Part shown: one piece after another, positions 1 through 7,293 of the stretch
How the letters are laid out: every line of letters begins with the position of its first letter
Position numbering within the stretch: the stretch's first letter is position 1
Origin: an uncultured Collinsella sp.
Lineage (GTDB): Bacteria; Actinomycetota; Coriobacteriia; Coriobacteriales; Coriobacteriaceae
Direction: 5' to 3'
Assembly: GCA_900542155.1 (NCBI GenBank)
Contig: UQMD01000028.1
Location: 1 to 20,993 of the forward strand
Length of the DNA stretch: 20,993 bases
Made by a program: the position numbers and the translations under genes
The notes under the pieces: model-generated
The model's database searches: none
What the model was told of the DNA's origin: nothing
What the model saw: the letters and a program-made list of their open reading frames with translations, nothing else

Positions 1-102
1 CGATATGGCACCGTGGGGACACATGTATGTCAATCCTGGTCTAACAGAGCCTTTTTTAATCCCCGTCCCAGAATAATCATTCCCGGGCGCCTTGCCGGTT
101 GC

Positions 103-2253
103 CTAGTACTGGCTCTCGTGCTTGCTGAAGAAGTCGAAGCGCGGGGGCAGCGGCTTCACGCGGTGCTCGCCGGGCTTCTCGCCCAGGCTCTCCACAAACT
201 CGTCCGTGGAGGCAAAGATGTTATCCCAGCTAAAGAAGGCGACCGGATCGACGTCGAAGTACTCGCAGATGAGCTCGCAGCCGGCAGGGACGATGCCGTG
301 CATGAGCACGGTCGCCACGCGCAGCTCGGTGAAGGCATCGACCAAGGCCTGCGTCATCGCCGCATTGGCCGGCTCGCCCTCGAGCTTGTTGGCGGCCTTG
401 GAGGCATCGCTCCAGCGCTTGTTTGCGGCGCGCAGGTAGTCGTCGCACACGGCGAGCGCGCGGTGCGTCTCGAACTTGTACATGGCCTGCTCAAACGCGA
501 GGGCGGCCTGCTCGGCGGCTTCGACCACGGTGGCGGAGGCGGCACCGGCGGGGATGCAGCCGTTGCGGTAGGGGCTCTCGTCGCCCTCCTTGATGGCGAC
601 GCCGTAGAAGCAGCTGCGGGCCAGACGGTTGAAGACGCCGGTCAAAAGGGCGCTCTCCTTAAGGGCCGGATCGATGACGCGCTTGTCGTCGCAGGCACGC
701 ACCTCGTTGCCGTCCTTGTCCTTGCCGGTCACGCGGGTGTCGTATGCCTTGGGGCTAAAGCTTACCGGCTTCTCGGACAGGCCGAGCGACAGCCAGTGCG
801 CGCGCATCTGCTCGCAGGTGTAGTGGTTGAGCAGGTCGTCTGCCGGCGGGGGAGGCGTCTGCGAGGACGAGCTGGCCTTTTTACCCATGTAGAGCAGGTG
901 ATAGCAGGCGCTGACGGTGCTCTGCGTGAGGTCCCAACCCAGGGCCTCCCACATGGCGGTCTGCGCGATGCAGTAGAAGTAGATGTTGTCCTGGCCGATG
1001 AACTGGTAGATCTGTGCGTCGTCCGAGCACCACCAGTCGCGCCAGTCGAGCGAGCTGTGCTGGTAGGTGGGCGCGGGGACCTGCGTGGAATCGGCGGCGG
1101 GCTCGCCCATGAGGGCGGCATCCTGGGCGGCGACACCCTCGGTTACGCCGGCGGCCTTGGCATCACGTGCGAGTACGGTGCGGGTGTAGCTGATGGGCGC
1201 CCACAGGCTCTCGGGCCAGCACCAGCAGGTGACGTCGGAAACGCCGTCGACCTCGGGCACCGGAACGCCCCAGTCGATGTTGCCGGTGATGCGGAAGGGC
1301 ACGAGCGCCTTGCCGCTGCGGAAGCGCACGCCGCCGTTGGCGAGCACCGCGTGGGCGTCGTCGCGCTCTTTCCAGCTGGGGAAGGTGACGGTAAAGCTGC
1401 TCTTGTTGCCCTCGGGCTCCAGCACGGTGTGCTCGGGGAGCTGGTCCTCGACGGCATCGAAGGCCTCGCGGAACTTGTTCTGGATGTAGAGCTGAGCCGG
1501 CAGCAGCCACTCCTCCATGGTCTTGGAGACCACGGAGCGAACCTGCGGGTTCTGGGCGAGCTTGGCGGTGTAGGTCTTCATAAAGTCGAGGTAGGCCGGC
1601 AGGTCGAAGTAGAGGTTGTCGACCGGGCGCAGCTCGGGCACCTCGCCGGTGAGCTGGCTCTTGGGTGCGATAAGCTCCTCGGGCTCAAACTGGTGACCCA
1701 AGTCGCACTCGTCGGCGTACGCCTTCTCGGACTTGCAGCCCTGGATGGGGCAGCGGCCGATGACCTGGCGGCCGTTGAGGAATGTGCCGGCCTTGGCGTC
1801 GTAGAACTGCAGCGTGGAGCGCTTGGAGATGGTGCCCTGCTCGTGCAGGCGCTCGATAATCTCGGCGGTAACCTCGTTGTGGATCTGGGCCGCCGGCTCA
1901 AGGCCCGAGCCGCCGTAGATATCGCAGCTGATGTTGTAGTTGTTGAGGGTCGCGGCCTGGCGGGAGTGATTGGACTCGACATATTCGCCGATGGACTTGT
2001 CGTAGCCTTCGTTCTCCTTGAGCTTGCGGTAGCTCTCCATGATGGGCGAACCGTAGCAGTCGGTGCCCGAGGTGAAGATGACGTTTTCGCGGCCCAGGCG
2101 GTCGCGCAGGAAGCGGGCGAAGAAGTCGGCCGGGACAAAGACGCCGCCGACGTGGCCAAAGTGCAGACCCTTGTTGCCGTAGGGCTCGCCGGCGGTAACG
2201 ATGGCGCGGCGCGGCCAGCTGGGACGGTCGTTCATGGAGTATTTGGATGCCAT
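103..2253 (-). CDS. metG: Methionyl-tRNA synthetase-like class I aminoacyl-tRNA ligase (divergent)
   Basis: Predicted 716-residue cytoplasmic class I aminoacyl-tRNA ligase of the methionyl-tRNA synthetase family, which charges tRNA with methionine using ATP. The ATG at 2253 is chosen because AAGGAG lies 5 nt upstream; an in-frame ATG at 2337 has no such site. Visible: HIGH-type motif HFGH (31-34), a probable zinc knuckle (C168, C173, C183, H187), the family block ITGNIDWGVPVP (322-333), FIGQDNIYFY (418-427) where the family usually has FIGKDxxxFH, and a KMSKS-position loop reading KKASSSS (458-464) followed by four prolines. There seems to be extra sequence (roughly 270-320) before the WGVPVP block. 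The fold assignment is solid. True methionine specificity is less sure because several active-site positions differ, so it could be a specialised paralog. It diverges from the DUF3267 gene across a 133-bp gap. Confidence 0.82.
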   Translation of the reverse strand: MASKYSMNDRPSWPRRAIVTAGEPYGNKGLHFGHVGGVFVPADFFARFLRDRLGRENVIFTSGTDCYGSPIMESYRKLKENEGYDKSIGEYVESNHSRQAATLNNYNISCDIYGGSGLEPAAQIHNEVTAEIIERLHEQGTISKRSTLQFYDAKAGTFLNGRQVIGRCPIQGCKSEKAYADECDLGHQFEPEELIAPKSQLTGEVPELRPVDNLYFDLPAYLDFMKTYTAKLAQNPQVRSVVSKTMEEWLLPAQLYIQNKFREAFDAVEDQLPEHTVLEPEGNKSSFTVTFPSWKERDDAHAVLANGGVRFRSGKALVPFRITGNIDWGVPVPEVDGVSDVTCWCWPESLWAPISYTRTVLARDAKAAGVTEGVAAQDAALMGEPAADSTQVPAPTYQHSSLDWRDWWCSDDAQIYQFIGQDNIYFYCIAQTAMWEALGWDLTQSTVSACYHLLYMGKKASSSSQTPPPPADDLLNHYTCEQMRAHWLSLGLSEKPVSFSPKAYDTRVTGKDKDGNEVRACDDKRVIDPALKESALLTGVFNRLARSCFYGVAIKEGDESPYRNGCIPAGAASATVVEAAEQAALAFEQAMYKFETHRALAVCDDYLRAANKRWSDASKAANKLEGEPANAAMTQALVDAFTELRVATVLMHGIVPAGCELICEYFDVDPVAFFSWDNIFASTDEFVESLGEKPGEHRVKPLPPRFDFFSKHESQY

Positions 2254-2386
2254 GGGACTCCTTCGCATATAGGTAAGAGCGCGGCCGGGCACGGGGTTCG
2301 GCGGCGCGGTGGTCAATTCGTGCATATCGTTCGACATTATCGCACATGCGGGCGGGTGCGTGGCAGGGGCGCTATCCTAAGATGCT

Positions 2387-2956
2387 ATGAATGAGATTTC
2401 CAACATACATGCGTTTGAGGACGAGGATTTTCTACACGCTTGCTTCGTGTGGGGGATGGCCGTGATCGCGGTGTTTGCCGTGTGCCTGGTGCCGGTGTTT
2501 ATGCTGTTGGGCGGGCCTGCGGACTTGGACGCGGCTGAGGCGGGCGGCTGGATGGCTGTCGTGGGCTGGATAGTCGGCTTGGCTGCGGTCTCAATGGCAT
2601 CGTTTGCCGTGCACGAGCTGGTGCATGCGGTGTTTTTTAAGCTGCTGGCGCCTGCGGGCGCGCAGGTGACCTTTGGGGCGAATCGCGAGACGGCGATGAT
2701 CTATGCCTGCGCCGAGGGCGTTGTGTATTCGCGCCGGCGGTACATGGCGGTTTGCCTGGCGCCGACGGTTGTTGTGACGACAGCATTTGCCCTGGGGTTT
2801 GCGTTCTCGGACTATCCGCTGCTGTGCTACCTGGCGGCTGGTCTGCACTTGTCGGGCTGTGTGGGTGATTGGTATTACGTGCGGACCATTCTGCGCGACC
2901 GCCGTATCGTCGCCTGCGAGGATACGTCCTTTGGCGTGCGCTTTTTCGCAAAGTAG
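2387..2956 (+). CDS. DUF3267-type membrane protein, putative zincin metallopeptidase
   Basis: A 189-residue integral membrane protein. It has about four hydrophobic segments (roughly 18-42, 55-75, 122-142, 145-160). An HExxH zinc-protease motif, HELVH (76-80), lies at the end of the second segment, and a late GD pair (160-161) falls where site-2-protease-like families carry a third metal ligand. This layout matches the DUF3267 family, whose substrates are unknown. Inferred role: a membrane-embedded peptidase, or an inactive relative. The start ATG at 2387 has only a weak ribosome site. It stands alone, divergent from the tRNA ligase and 61 nt before queH in the same direction, so it may be cotranscribed with queH. 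Confidence 0.8.
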   Translation: MNEISNIHAFEDEDFLHACFVWGMAVIAVFAVCLVPVFMLLGGPADLDAAEAGGWMAVVGWIVGLAAVSMASFAVHELVHAVFFKLLAPAGAQVTFGANRETAMIYACAEGVVYSRRRYMAVCLAPTVVVTTAFALGFAFSDYPLLCYLAAGLHLSGCVGDWYYVRTILRDRRIVACEDTSFGVRFFAK

Positions 2957-3017
2957 TCTTTTTGGGGCGGGGCTATTTTAGCTGCCATGATGTCGGGGTG
3001 AGTTTTCTGGGACGGGG

Positions 3018-3599
3018 ATGTCGATGAAGTCGTTGTTGCTGCATGCGTGCTGTGCACCATGCTCGCTTGAGCCGGTTCGCCTGCTGCGCGAGGAGGGGTT
3101 TGAGCCCACGATTTGCTGGACCAATCCCAATATTCAACCGCGCGATGAATGGCGGCGGCGTCTGGACGAGCTGCGCCGGTGGTGTGCCGATGGCGACATC
3201 GAGCTCATCGAGGCGGGGGAGGACCGCGAGCGCTGGGAGGCCGGCGTGGCCCCGCTGGGTGCCGATCGGCCCCGTCGCTGTCGCTCGTGCTATGCCCTGC
3301 GCTTGGCCGAGGCGTGCCGCGTGGCCCAGGAGCGCGGGTTTGAGTTTGTGGGCACGACGCTCGCCGTCTCGCCGTATCAGCTGTTCGATACCTGCAATGA
3401 TGTTTTGGAGCGTCTGGCTGCCGCCCGCGGTCTCACCCCGGTGATTCGCGATTTTCGCCCGTATTATCCCGAGGCTACGCGCCGTTCGCGTGAGCTGGGC
3501 ATGTATCGGCAGAATTACTGCGGCTGCCGTTTCTCGGCGGTCGAGGCGGCCATGGATCGCGCCCGCATCCGCGACGAGCGCAAAGCCGCCAAAAAGTAG
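3018..3599 (+). CDS. queH: Epoxyqueuosine reductase QueH
   Basis: A 193-residue QueH (former DUF208), the enzyme that reduces epoxyqueuosine to queuosine in tRNA, the last step of the pathway; it replaces the unrelated cobalamin-dependent QueG. The family's cysteine pattern is complete: HACCAPC (H9, C11, C12, C15), CRSC (C88, C91) and NYCGC (C168, C170), which in the family serve metal/iron-sulfur binding and redox chemistry. The length is typical. ATG codons at 3018 and 3024 are both possible; the upstream GGGACGGGG is a poor but usable ribosome site and belongs to a 15-mer also found inverted at 59-73. queA and tgt lie further right on the same strand. The gene is convergent with the XRE regulator, with 60 nt between them. 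Confidence 0.95.
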   Translation: MSMKSLLLHACCAPCSLEPVRLLREEGFEPTICWTNPNIQPRDEWRRRLDELRRWCADGDIELIEAGEDRERWEAGVAPLGADRPRRCRSCYALRLAEACRVAQERGFEFVGTTLAVSPYQLFDTCNDVLERLAAARGLTPVIRDFRPYYPEATRRSRELGMYRQNYCGCRFSAVEAAMDRARIRDERKAAKK

Positions 3600-3659
3600 T
3601 TCATTTGGGCTGGGACTTTGAGCTGTCTGCGCGGTACGGTCGTTTTTGGGAAAGTCGAT

Positions 3660-4316
3660 TTAATTAAGCGTGTGATCGTGGCTCGCTTGATACCAAACGA
3701 CGACTCCTATGATTCTAATCCTCCGTTTGTTAAACATCAGATCCGGACTTGCTGTTGCATATGAATGGGACGACAGCACAATCATGTCGTTTCCTTCTGC
3801 AAATCGCCTAATTACCGGTGTTTTGCCGTCTGTGAGCGCCAATACAGCACAGCCGTTCCAAGGCTTTGCGGTGGTATCGACAAGTAGTAAGCTGCCGGGA
3901 GGGTAAATGCGGGACATTTCGTCGCCTTTGATTTTAACGAAAACGCTATGTGGGTGACGTTTGGCTACGTCTACAGGCGCGCAAGCATTTTGTTGGCCGT
4001 GCGTGATGCGGCGCTTTTGCAATTCGATATCGATGACGGGAAATGTGCCCTCCATTTCGTGGATAGCAGGGTCTTCGTCGGTGACGATTCTTTTATTTGC
4101 GAGCTTTACAGCCAAACCGTTTTCCTCGCCAACAAGTTCATCGCGGGTGCAACCGAAGAGCGCTTGTAACTTTTCAATATAGCGCTCACGGGGGGCATAC
4201 CGACTTTTTTCCCAACGACAAACGGTCTCTTTAGATACCCCCAACATCTCTGCAAGTTGCGCCTGACCAAGATGCTCCATGGTGCGGAGTTTACGAATAT
4301 TTGCCCCGAAGCCCAT
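3660..4316 (-). CDS. XRE-family regulator with degenerate S24/LexA-like C-terminal domain
   Basis: A 218-residue DNA-binding protein starting at ATG 4316; GAGAGG lies 10 nt upstream, whereas the in-frame ATG at 4349 has no ribosome site. Residues 5-60 form an XRE helix-turn-helix (QAQLAEMLGVSKETVCRWEK, 18-37). Residues about 125-210 resemble the S24/LexA-CI fold (VKIKGDEM, then GSLLLVD). The catalytic Ser of the usual GDSM is Glu here (GDEM, 131-134), and the Lys position of the usual VKR reads IRR (169-171). Self-cleavage is therefore unlikely, and the domain may serve for dimerisation or ligand sensing. The stop of the arginine deiminase gene lies only 2 nt upstream, so the two genes are almost surely cotranscribed. 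Inferred role: regulator of the flanking arginine cluster. Confidence 0.85.
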   Translation of the reverse strand: MGFGANIRKLRTMEHLGQAQLAEMLGVSKETVCRWEKSRYAPRERYIEKLQALFGCTRDELVGEENGLAVKLANKRIVTDEDPAIHEMEGTFPVIDIELQKRRITHGQQNACAPVDVAKRHPHSVFVKIKGDEMSRIYPPGSLLLVDTTAKPWNGCAVLALTDGKTPVIRRFAEGNDMIVLSSHSYATASPDLMFNKRRIRIIGVVVWYQASHDHTLN

Positions 4317-4318
4317 GG

Positions 4319-5569
4319 CTATAGATCCTCTCGCCACAGAGGGAGGCATAGACAGTTTGTGCCACCATAGCCTTTGGTGAGCTCGTCAATGGATAGCGGG
4401 AATAATTCCATTCCTGCTTTCTCAAGCGCTTCGTTGGTCCAAACGTTTTCTTCATATACGCATAGTTTTCCTGGCGAGAGCGCAAGGATAGACGTTGCGT
4501 TGTTCCGGCGTTCTCTTTCGTAGGCGGTTTGATTCCCGCCTCCGCAGTCAATCACTTTTATTGGTTCGCAACAGGCTGCAGAGAGTATTTCCGGAATCGT
4601 GCGATCGATAGGAGTGATCGTAAGGCCCCTTCCGGATCGTTTTAGTTGAATGCTGTATGCATCAACGGCATTGCATATCTCACGATCGATGAGGAACGCG
4701 TCGTGATCAATTCTACTTATGAACGTATCGAGGTGGATACGCAGCCCGTCAGAGGGGACTCGAATCGCAATTAGCTCGGTGGTCTGGAATTTATTTGAGG
4801 TCAGGAGCTCTTTGGCAAGTGACTCGACGGCGGCGGGTTCAGTTCGGTCAGAGATTCCAACTAATATTGTCTTAGCACTGATAACAATAATGTCTCCGCC
4901 TTCTATATGGTAGCTACTCCTGTTCAAATCACATATTGGAGTTTCTCCCATGATCTTGTGGTGGGTGAATATCTGCCGGTATAAGGCGACCTCACGATCA
5001 CGCTCAGGCCAATACATATGATTTAGGATGATGCCGTCTCCGACTACCACAGCAGGATCACGAGTGAAAAAAAGCGTGTTGAGGGGATTGACCAAGAGCG
5101 AGGCGGGATCAAATTGCTCGTGCACGAGCGCCCGTAGTGTTTCCGACTGGTTTGAACATAGCTCAGTGTCTCCAAAGCGAATGCCGTTAAGTACTATATT
5201 CACCAATTCCTGGGTGTTCTTAGCGTTCTCAAACAGCTGGGTTATTGCCTCGAGGAACTCTCTGCCTGTTGCCCCGCTGCAACGGAGGTAGTCATCAATA
5301 AAATATTTAAGTGATTGGGGCTCAGTTTCAAGTGAGTCTTCGAGAAGGTCCCTAATTTCAATGGTTTCTACGCCATGCTTCTCAAGCAATTGAACCATGG
5401 AATCGTGCTCATACATTGCTTTGTCGAGGTCAAAACGACCGCTCCATTTTCGCAGGGAGAAAACTTGGCTGAAGTCGGCATCAGGGTAGTTTTGTGTTTC
5501 AGCTCCTGGTCGATGGACAAGTACGGCTTTTAAATGACCGATTTCATTTGTTATGTGTATGCCTTGCAT
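4319..5569 (-). CDS. arcA: Arginine deiminase, divergent paralog
   Basis: A 416-residue guanidino-modifying hydrolase of the arginine deiminase family (arginine to citrulline plus ammonia, cytoplasm). Catalytic and binding residues are visible: LVHRPG (17-22), FFTRDP with D171, HIEGGD with E223 and D226, R242 in DRTE, IHLD with H279 and D281, and nucleophile C406 in GGTNC. The stretch before the cysteine reads GYGGTNC, so the Arg of the usual GRGG is Tyr401. That Arg is reported to gate the active site in the Pseudomonas enzyme. It differs strongly from the canonical copy at 7294-8538 yet shares the C-terminal WRED ending. AGGAG sits 6 nt before ATG 5569. It heads a two-gene minus-strand unit with the XRE regulator. 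Activity is probable; altered kinetics or substrate is possible. Confidence 0.9.
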   Translation of the reverse strand: MQGIHITNEIGHLKAVLVHRPGAETQNYPDADFSQVFSLRKWSGRFDLDKAMYEHDSMVQLLEKHGVETIEIRDLLEDSLETEPQSLKYFIDDYLRCSGATGREFLEAITQLFENAKNTQELVNIVLNGIRFGDTELCSNQSETLRALVHEQFDPASLLVNPLNTLFFTRDPAVVVGDGIILNHMYWPERDREVALYRQIFTHHKIMGETPICDLNRSSYHIEGGDIIVISAKTILVGISDRTEPAAVESLAKELLTSNKFQTTELIAIRVPSDGLRIHLDTFISRIDHDAFLIDREICNAVDAYSIQLKRSGRGLTITPIDRTIPEILSAACCEPIKVIDCGGGNQTAYERERRNNATSILALSPGKLCVYEENVWTNEALEKAGMELFPLSIDELTKGYGGTNCLCLPLWREDL

Positions 5570-5822
5570 GTCTGTCTCCTGTCCTGCTGGTTTTTATATA
5601 AGGCTAAGGCAGGTTCCTTGTTGTGTTGCGGAAAAGTTAAAAGACGTATGTAATTGACAAATAACATCAATTTTAAATATCAGATTGATTAATAACGTCA
5701 CTTTAGCTGCCGTTCATAGGTGAAAAGCGACACGATAGCGATGGTTGGCCGACCACCGCTGAGCAACCTCATACATTTATGGTGCCAGCTGGATAGATGG
5801 GAAAAGGAATGAAGGAGGAGAT
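5570..5822. promoter_or_regulatory. Divergent control region of the arginine cluster
   Basis: AT-rich 253-bp region between the divergent deiminase and the transporter. A perfect -35 TTGACA (5654-5659) faces the transporter, with only a weak -10 (TATCAG at 5678). Overlapping it are direct repeats ATAACATCA (5661-5669) and ATAACGTCA (5692-5700), 31 bp apart or about three helical turns. Between them are the inverted arms ATCAAT (5666-5671) and ATTGAT (5684-5689). A TTATATAAA stretch near 5595-5603 (minus strand) may be the -10 for the deiminase. The repeats are directly visible; operator function is inferred. Confidence 0.5.
5737..5760 (+). promoter_or_regulatory. Leader hairpin upstream of the transporter
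   Basis: Arms AGCGATGGT and ACCACCGCT around a TGGCCG loop form two 4-bp helices with one A-C mismatch. It would lie in the 5' leader, 62 nt before the start codon. No U-tract follows, so it is not a simple terminator. Function unknown. Confidence 0.3.
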
Positions 5823-7265
5823 ATGGCAGCGGAAAGTTCGAAAGGCATCAAGCAGTTCAAGGTCCCGCACGTATATGCGATCATCTTTGCACTTATGGTC
5901 ATCTTCGCTGTTCTCACGTGGATTGTTCCCTCTGGGTCCTATCAGCGTCAGGAGGTGAACGGTCGTGAAGTCACTGTCGCAGGTACGTATGAGCAGAGTG
6001 AAAAGACATATATTGACGAGGAAACCGGGGATGAAGTAGATCTCAGACAAGGTGTCTTCGATGTTCTTCAGGCTCCAACGCGCGGTATACAAGAGGCAAT
6101 TGAGGTCGTTGCATTCATCTTGATTGTGGGCGGTTCGTTTCAGGTTATTACTAAAACGGGCGCTATCACGAGCGGAATGGGTCGTGTCGTTCGCCGCTTT
6201 AAGAACAAAGACATTCTAATTATTCCTATTGCGATGGTTCTCTTTGCATTGGGCGGAACGAGCTTTGGCATGGCGGAAGAAACTCTCCCGTTCTTTGCGA
6301 TCTTCATGCCAATTATGATGGCTATGGGCTTCGACTCGATGACGGCGTTCATGGTCGTGTTCGTTGGAGCGCGCACGGGTTACATCGCCTCAACGATTAA
6401 TCCGTTTAATGTTCTCATTGCGCAAGGTATTCTTGGTATTCAGGGCAACCCCCAGCTGTGGCTGCGTATGATTGCCTGGGTTGTTTTGACCTCCGTTGCA
6501 ATTACTTGGGTTGTCCTCTATGCACGAAGGGTAAAGAAGAATCCTGAGTCATCGATCACATTTGAGGATGATATCGCCAAGAAAGTCGAGTTCGCTGCCG
6601 ATGAATCTGCCCTTGATGCGGAATTTACGGGTCGTCAAAAAGGCGTGCTTGCGGTATTTATCGCTGGAATGTGCCTTATCATCTGGGGACTTGTGACCCA
6701 GGGCTGGTATATGAACGAGATTTCTGCGGTCTTTTTGGCCATGGGCTTGTTGGCTGGTGTTATTGCGGGCTTTAGTCAGGACGTCATCGCTCAGGAATTT
6801 GTTGCGGGTATCGCTGACTTTGCTTTCTCGGCAATTGTCGTTGGACTTGCGCGTGGCATCCTTGTCATTGCCTCTGACGGCATGATCATCGATACCATCC
6901 TCAATGCGCTCGCCACTGGTCTGGGCGGCATCCCGGCGGTTCTCTTTACTACGCTTCTTTATGCGGTTGAGAACCTCCTGGCGATCCTGGTTCCCAGCTC
7001 ATCTGGCCTTGCAGCACTGACCGCTCCCATTTTTGGACCTTTGACCGAACTCATGGGCCTTAATCCCGAGGCTGCCGTGTGGGCTCTCTCCATGGGTAGC
7101 GCGACGATGTCTTTGATCTGTCCTACTAGCGCCATTCTTGTAGCGGGTTTGGGCGTGTGCAAGATCAAGCTTGGCCAGTGGTGGAAGACCGTTTGGAAAT
7201 TCTTCTTGGTCGTGTCGCTCATCAATATCGTATTCGTAGCAATCTCGGGACTTATTGCCCTGTAG
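5823..7265 (+). CDS. arcD: YfcC-family transporter, probable arginine/ornithine exchanger
   Basis: A 480-residue polytopic inner-membrane carrier of the YfcC/DcuC-like (C4-dicarboxylate anaerobic carrier) family. The N-terminal segment (16-37) ends in the family signature WIVPSGSY (33-40). A soluble extracytoplasmic-looking stretch (41-90) follows, then about ten further hydrophobic segments (for example 93-110, 131-148, 155-182, 215-234, 275-292, 300-317, 335-352, 370-391, 426-446, 457-478). Conserved helix-breaking loops include GARTGYIASTINPFN (182-196), PSSSG (391-395) and CPTSA (433-437). Relatives in arginine deiminase operons are annotated as arginine-ornithine antiporters. Exchange of arginine for ornithine or citrulline is inferred from context. 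A strong GGAGGAG ribosome site precedes the ATG. First gene of the plus-strand unit; the next gene follows after 28 nt. Confidence 0.85.
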   Translation: MAAESSKGIKQFKVPHVYAIIFALMVIFAVLTWIVPSGSYQRQEVNGREVTVAGTYEQSEKTYIDEETGDEVDLRQGVFDVLQAPTRGIQEAIEVVAFILIVGGSFQVITKTGAITSGMGRVVRRFKNKDILIIPIAMVLFALGGTSFGMAEETLPFFAIFMPIMMAMGFDSMTAFMVVFVGARTGYIASTINPFNVLIAQGILGIQGNPQLWLRMIAWVVLTSVAITWVVLYARRVKKNPESSITFEDDIAKKVEFAADESALDAEFTGRQKGVLAVFIAGMCLIIWGLVTQGWYMNEISAVFLAMGLLAGVIAGFSQDVIAQEFVAGIADFAFSAIVVGLARGILVIASDGMIIDTILNALATGLGGIPAVLFTTLLYAVENLLAILVPSSSGLAALTAPIFGPLTELMGLNPEAAVWALSMGSATMSLICPTSAILVAGLGVCKIKLGQWWKTVWKFFLVVSLINIVFVAISGLIAL

Positions 7266-7293
7266 GTTTCATGGCTGAAATGGAGTAACAGGA

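Noticed and set aside
13..2394. 793-codon open frame on the plus strand
   Set aside because: It lies wholly opposite the tRNA ligase gene, has low-complexity Gly/Ala/Val/Leu composition typical of antisense frames in GC-rich DNA, and no domain.
5666..5689. FNR- or ArgR-type binding site
   Set aside because: The ATCAAT/ATTGAT arms have the wrong order and spacing for the FNR consensus, and no ArgR-like box was found.
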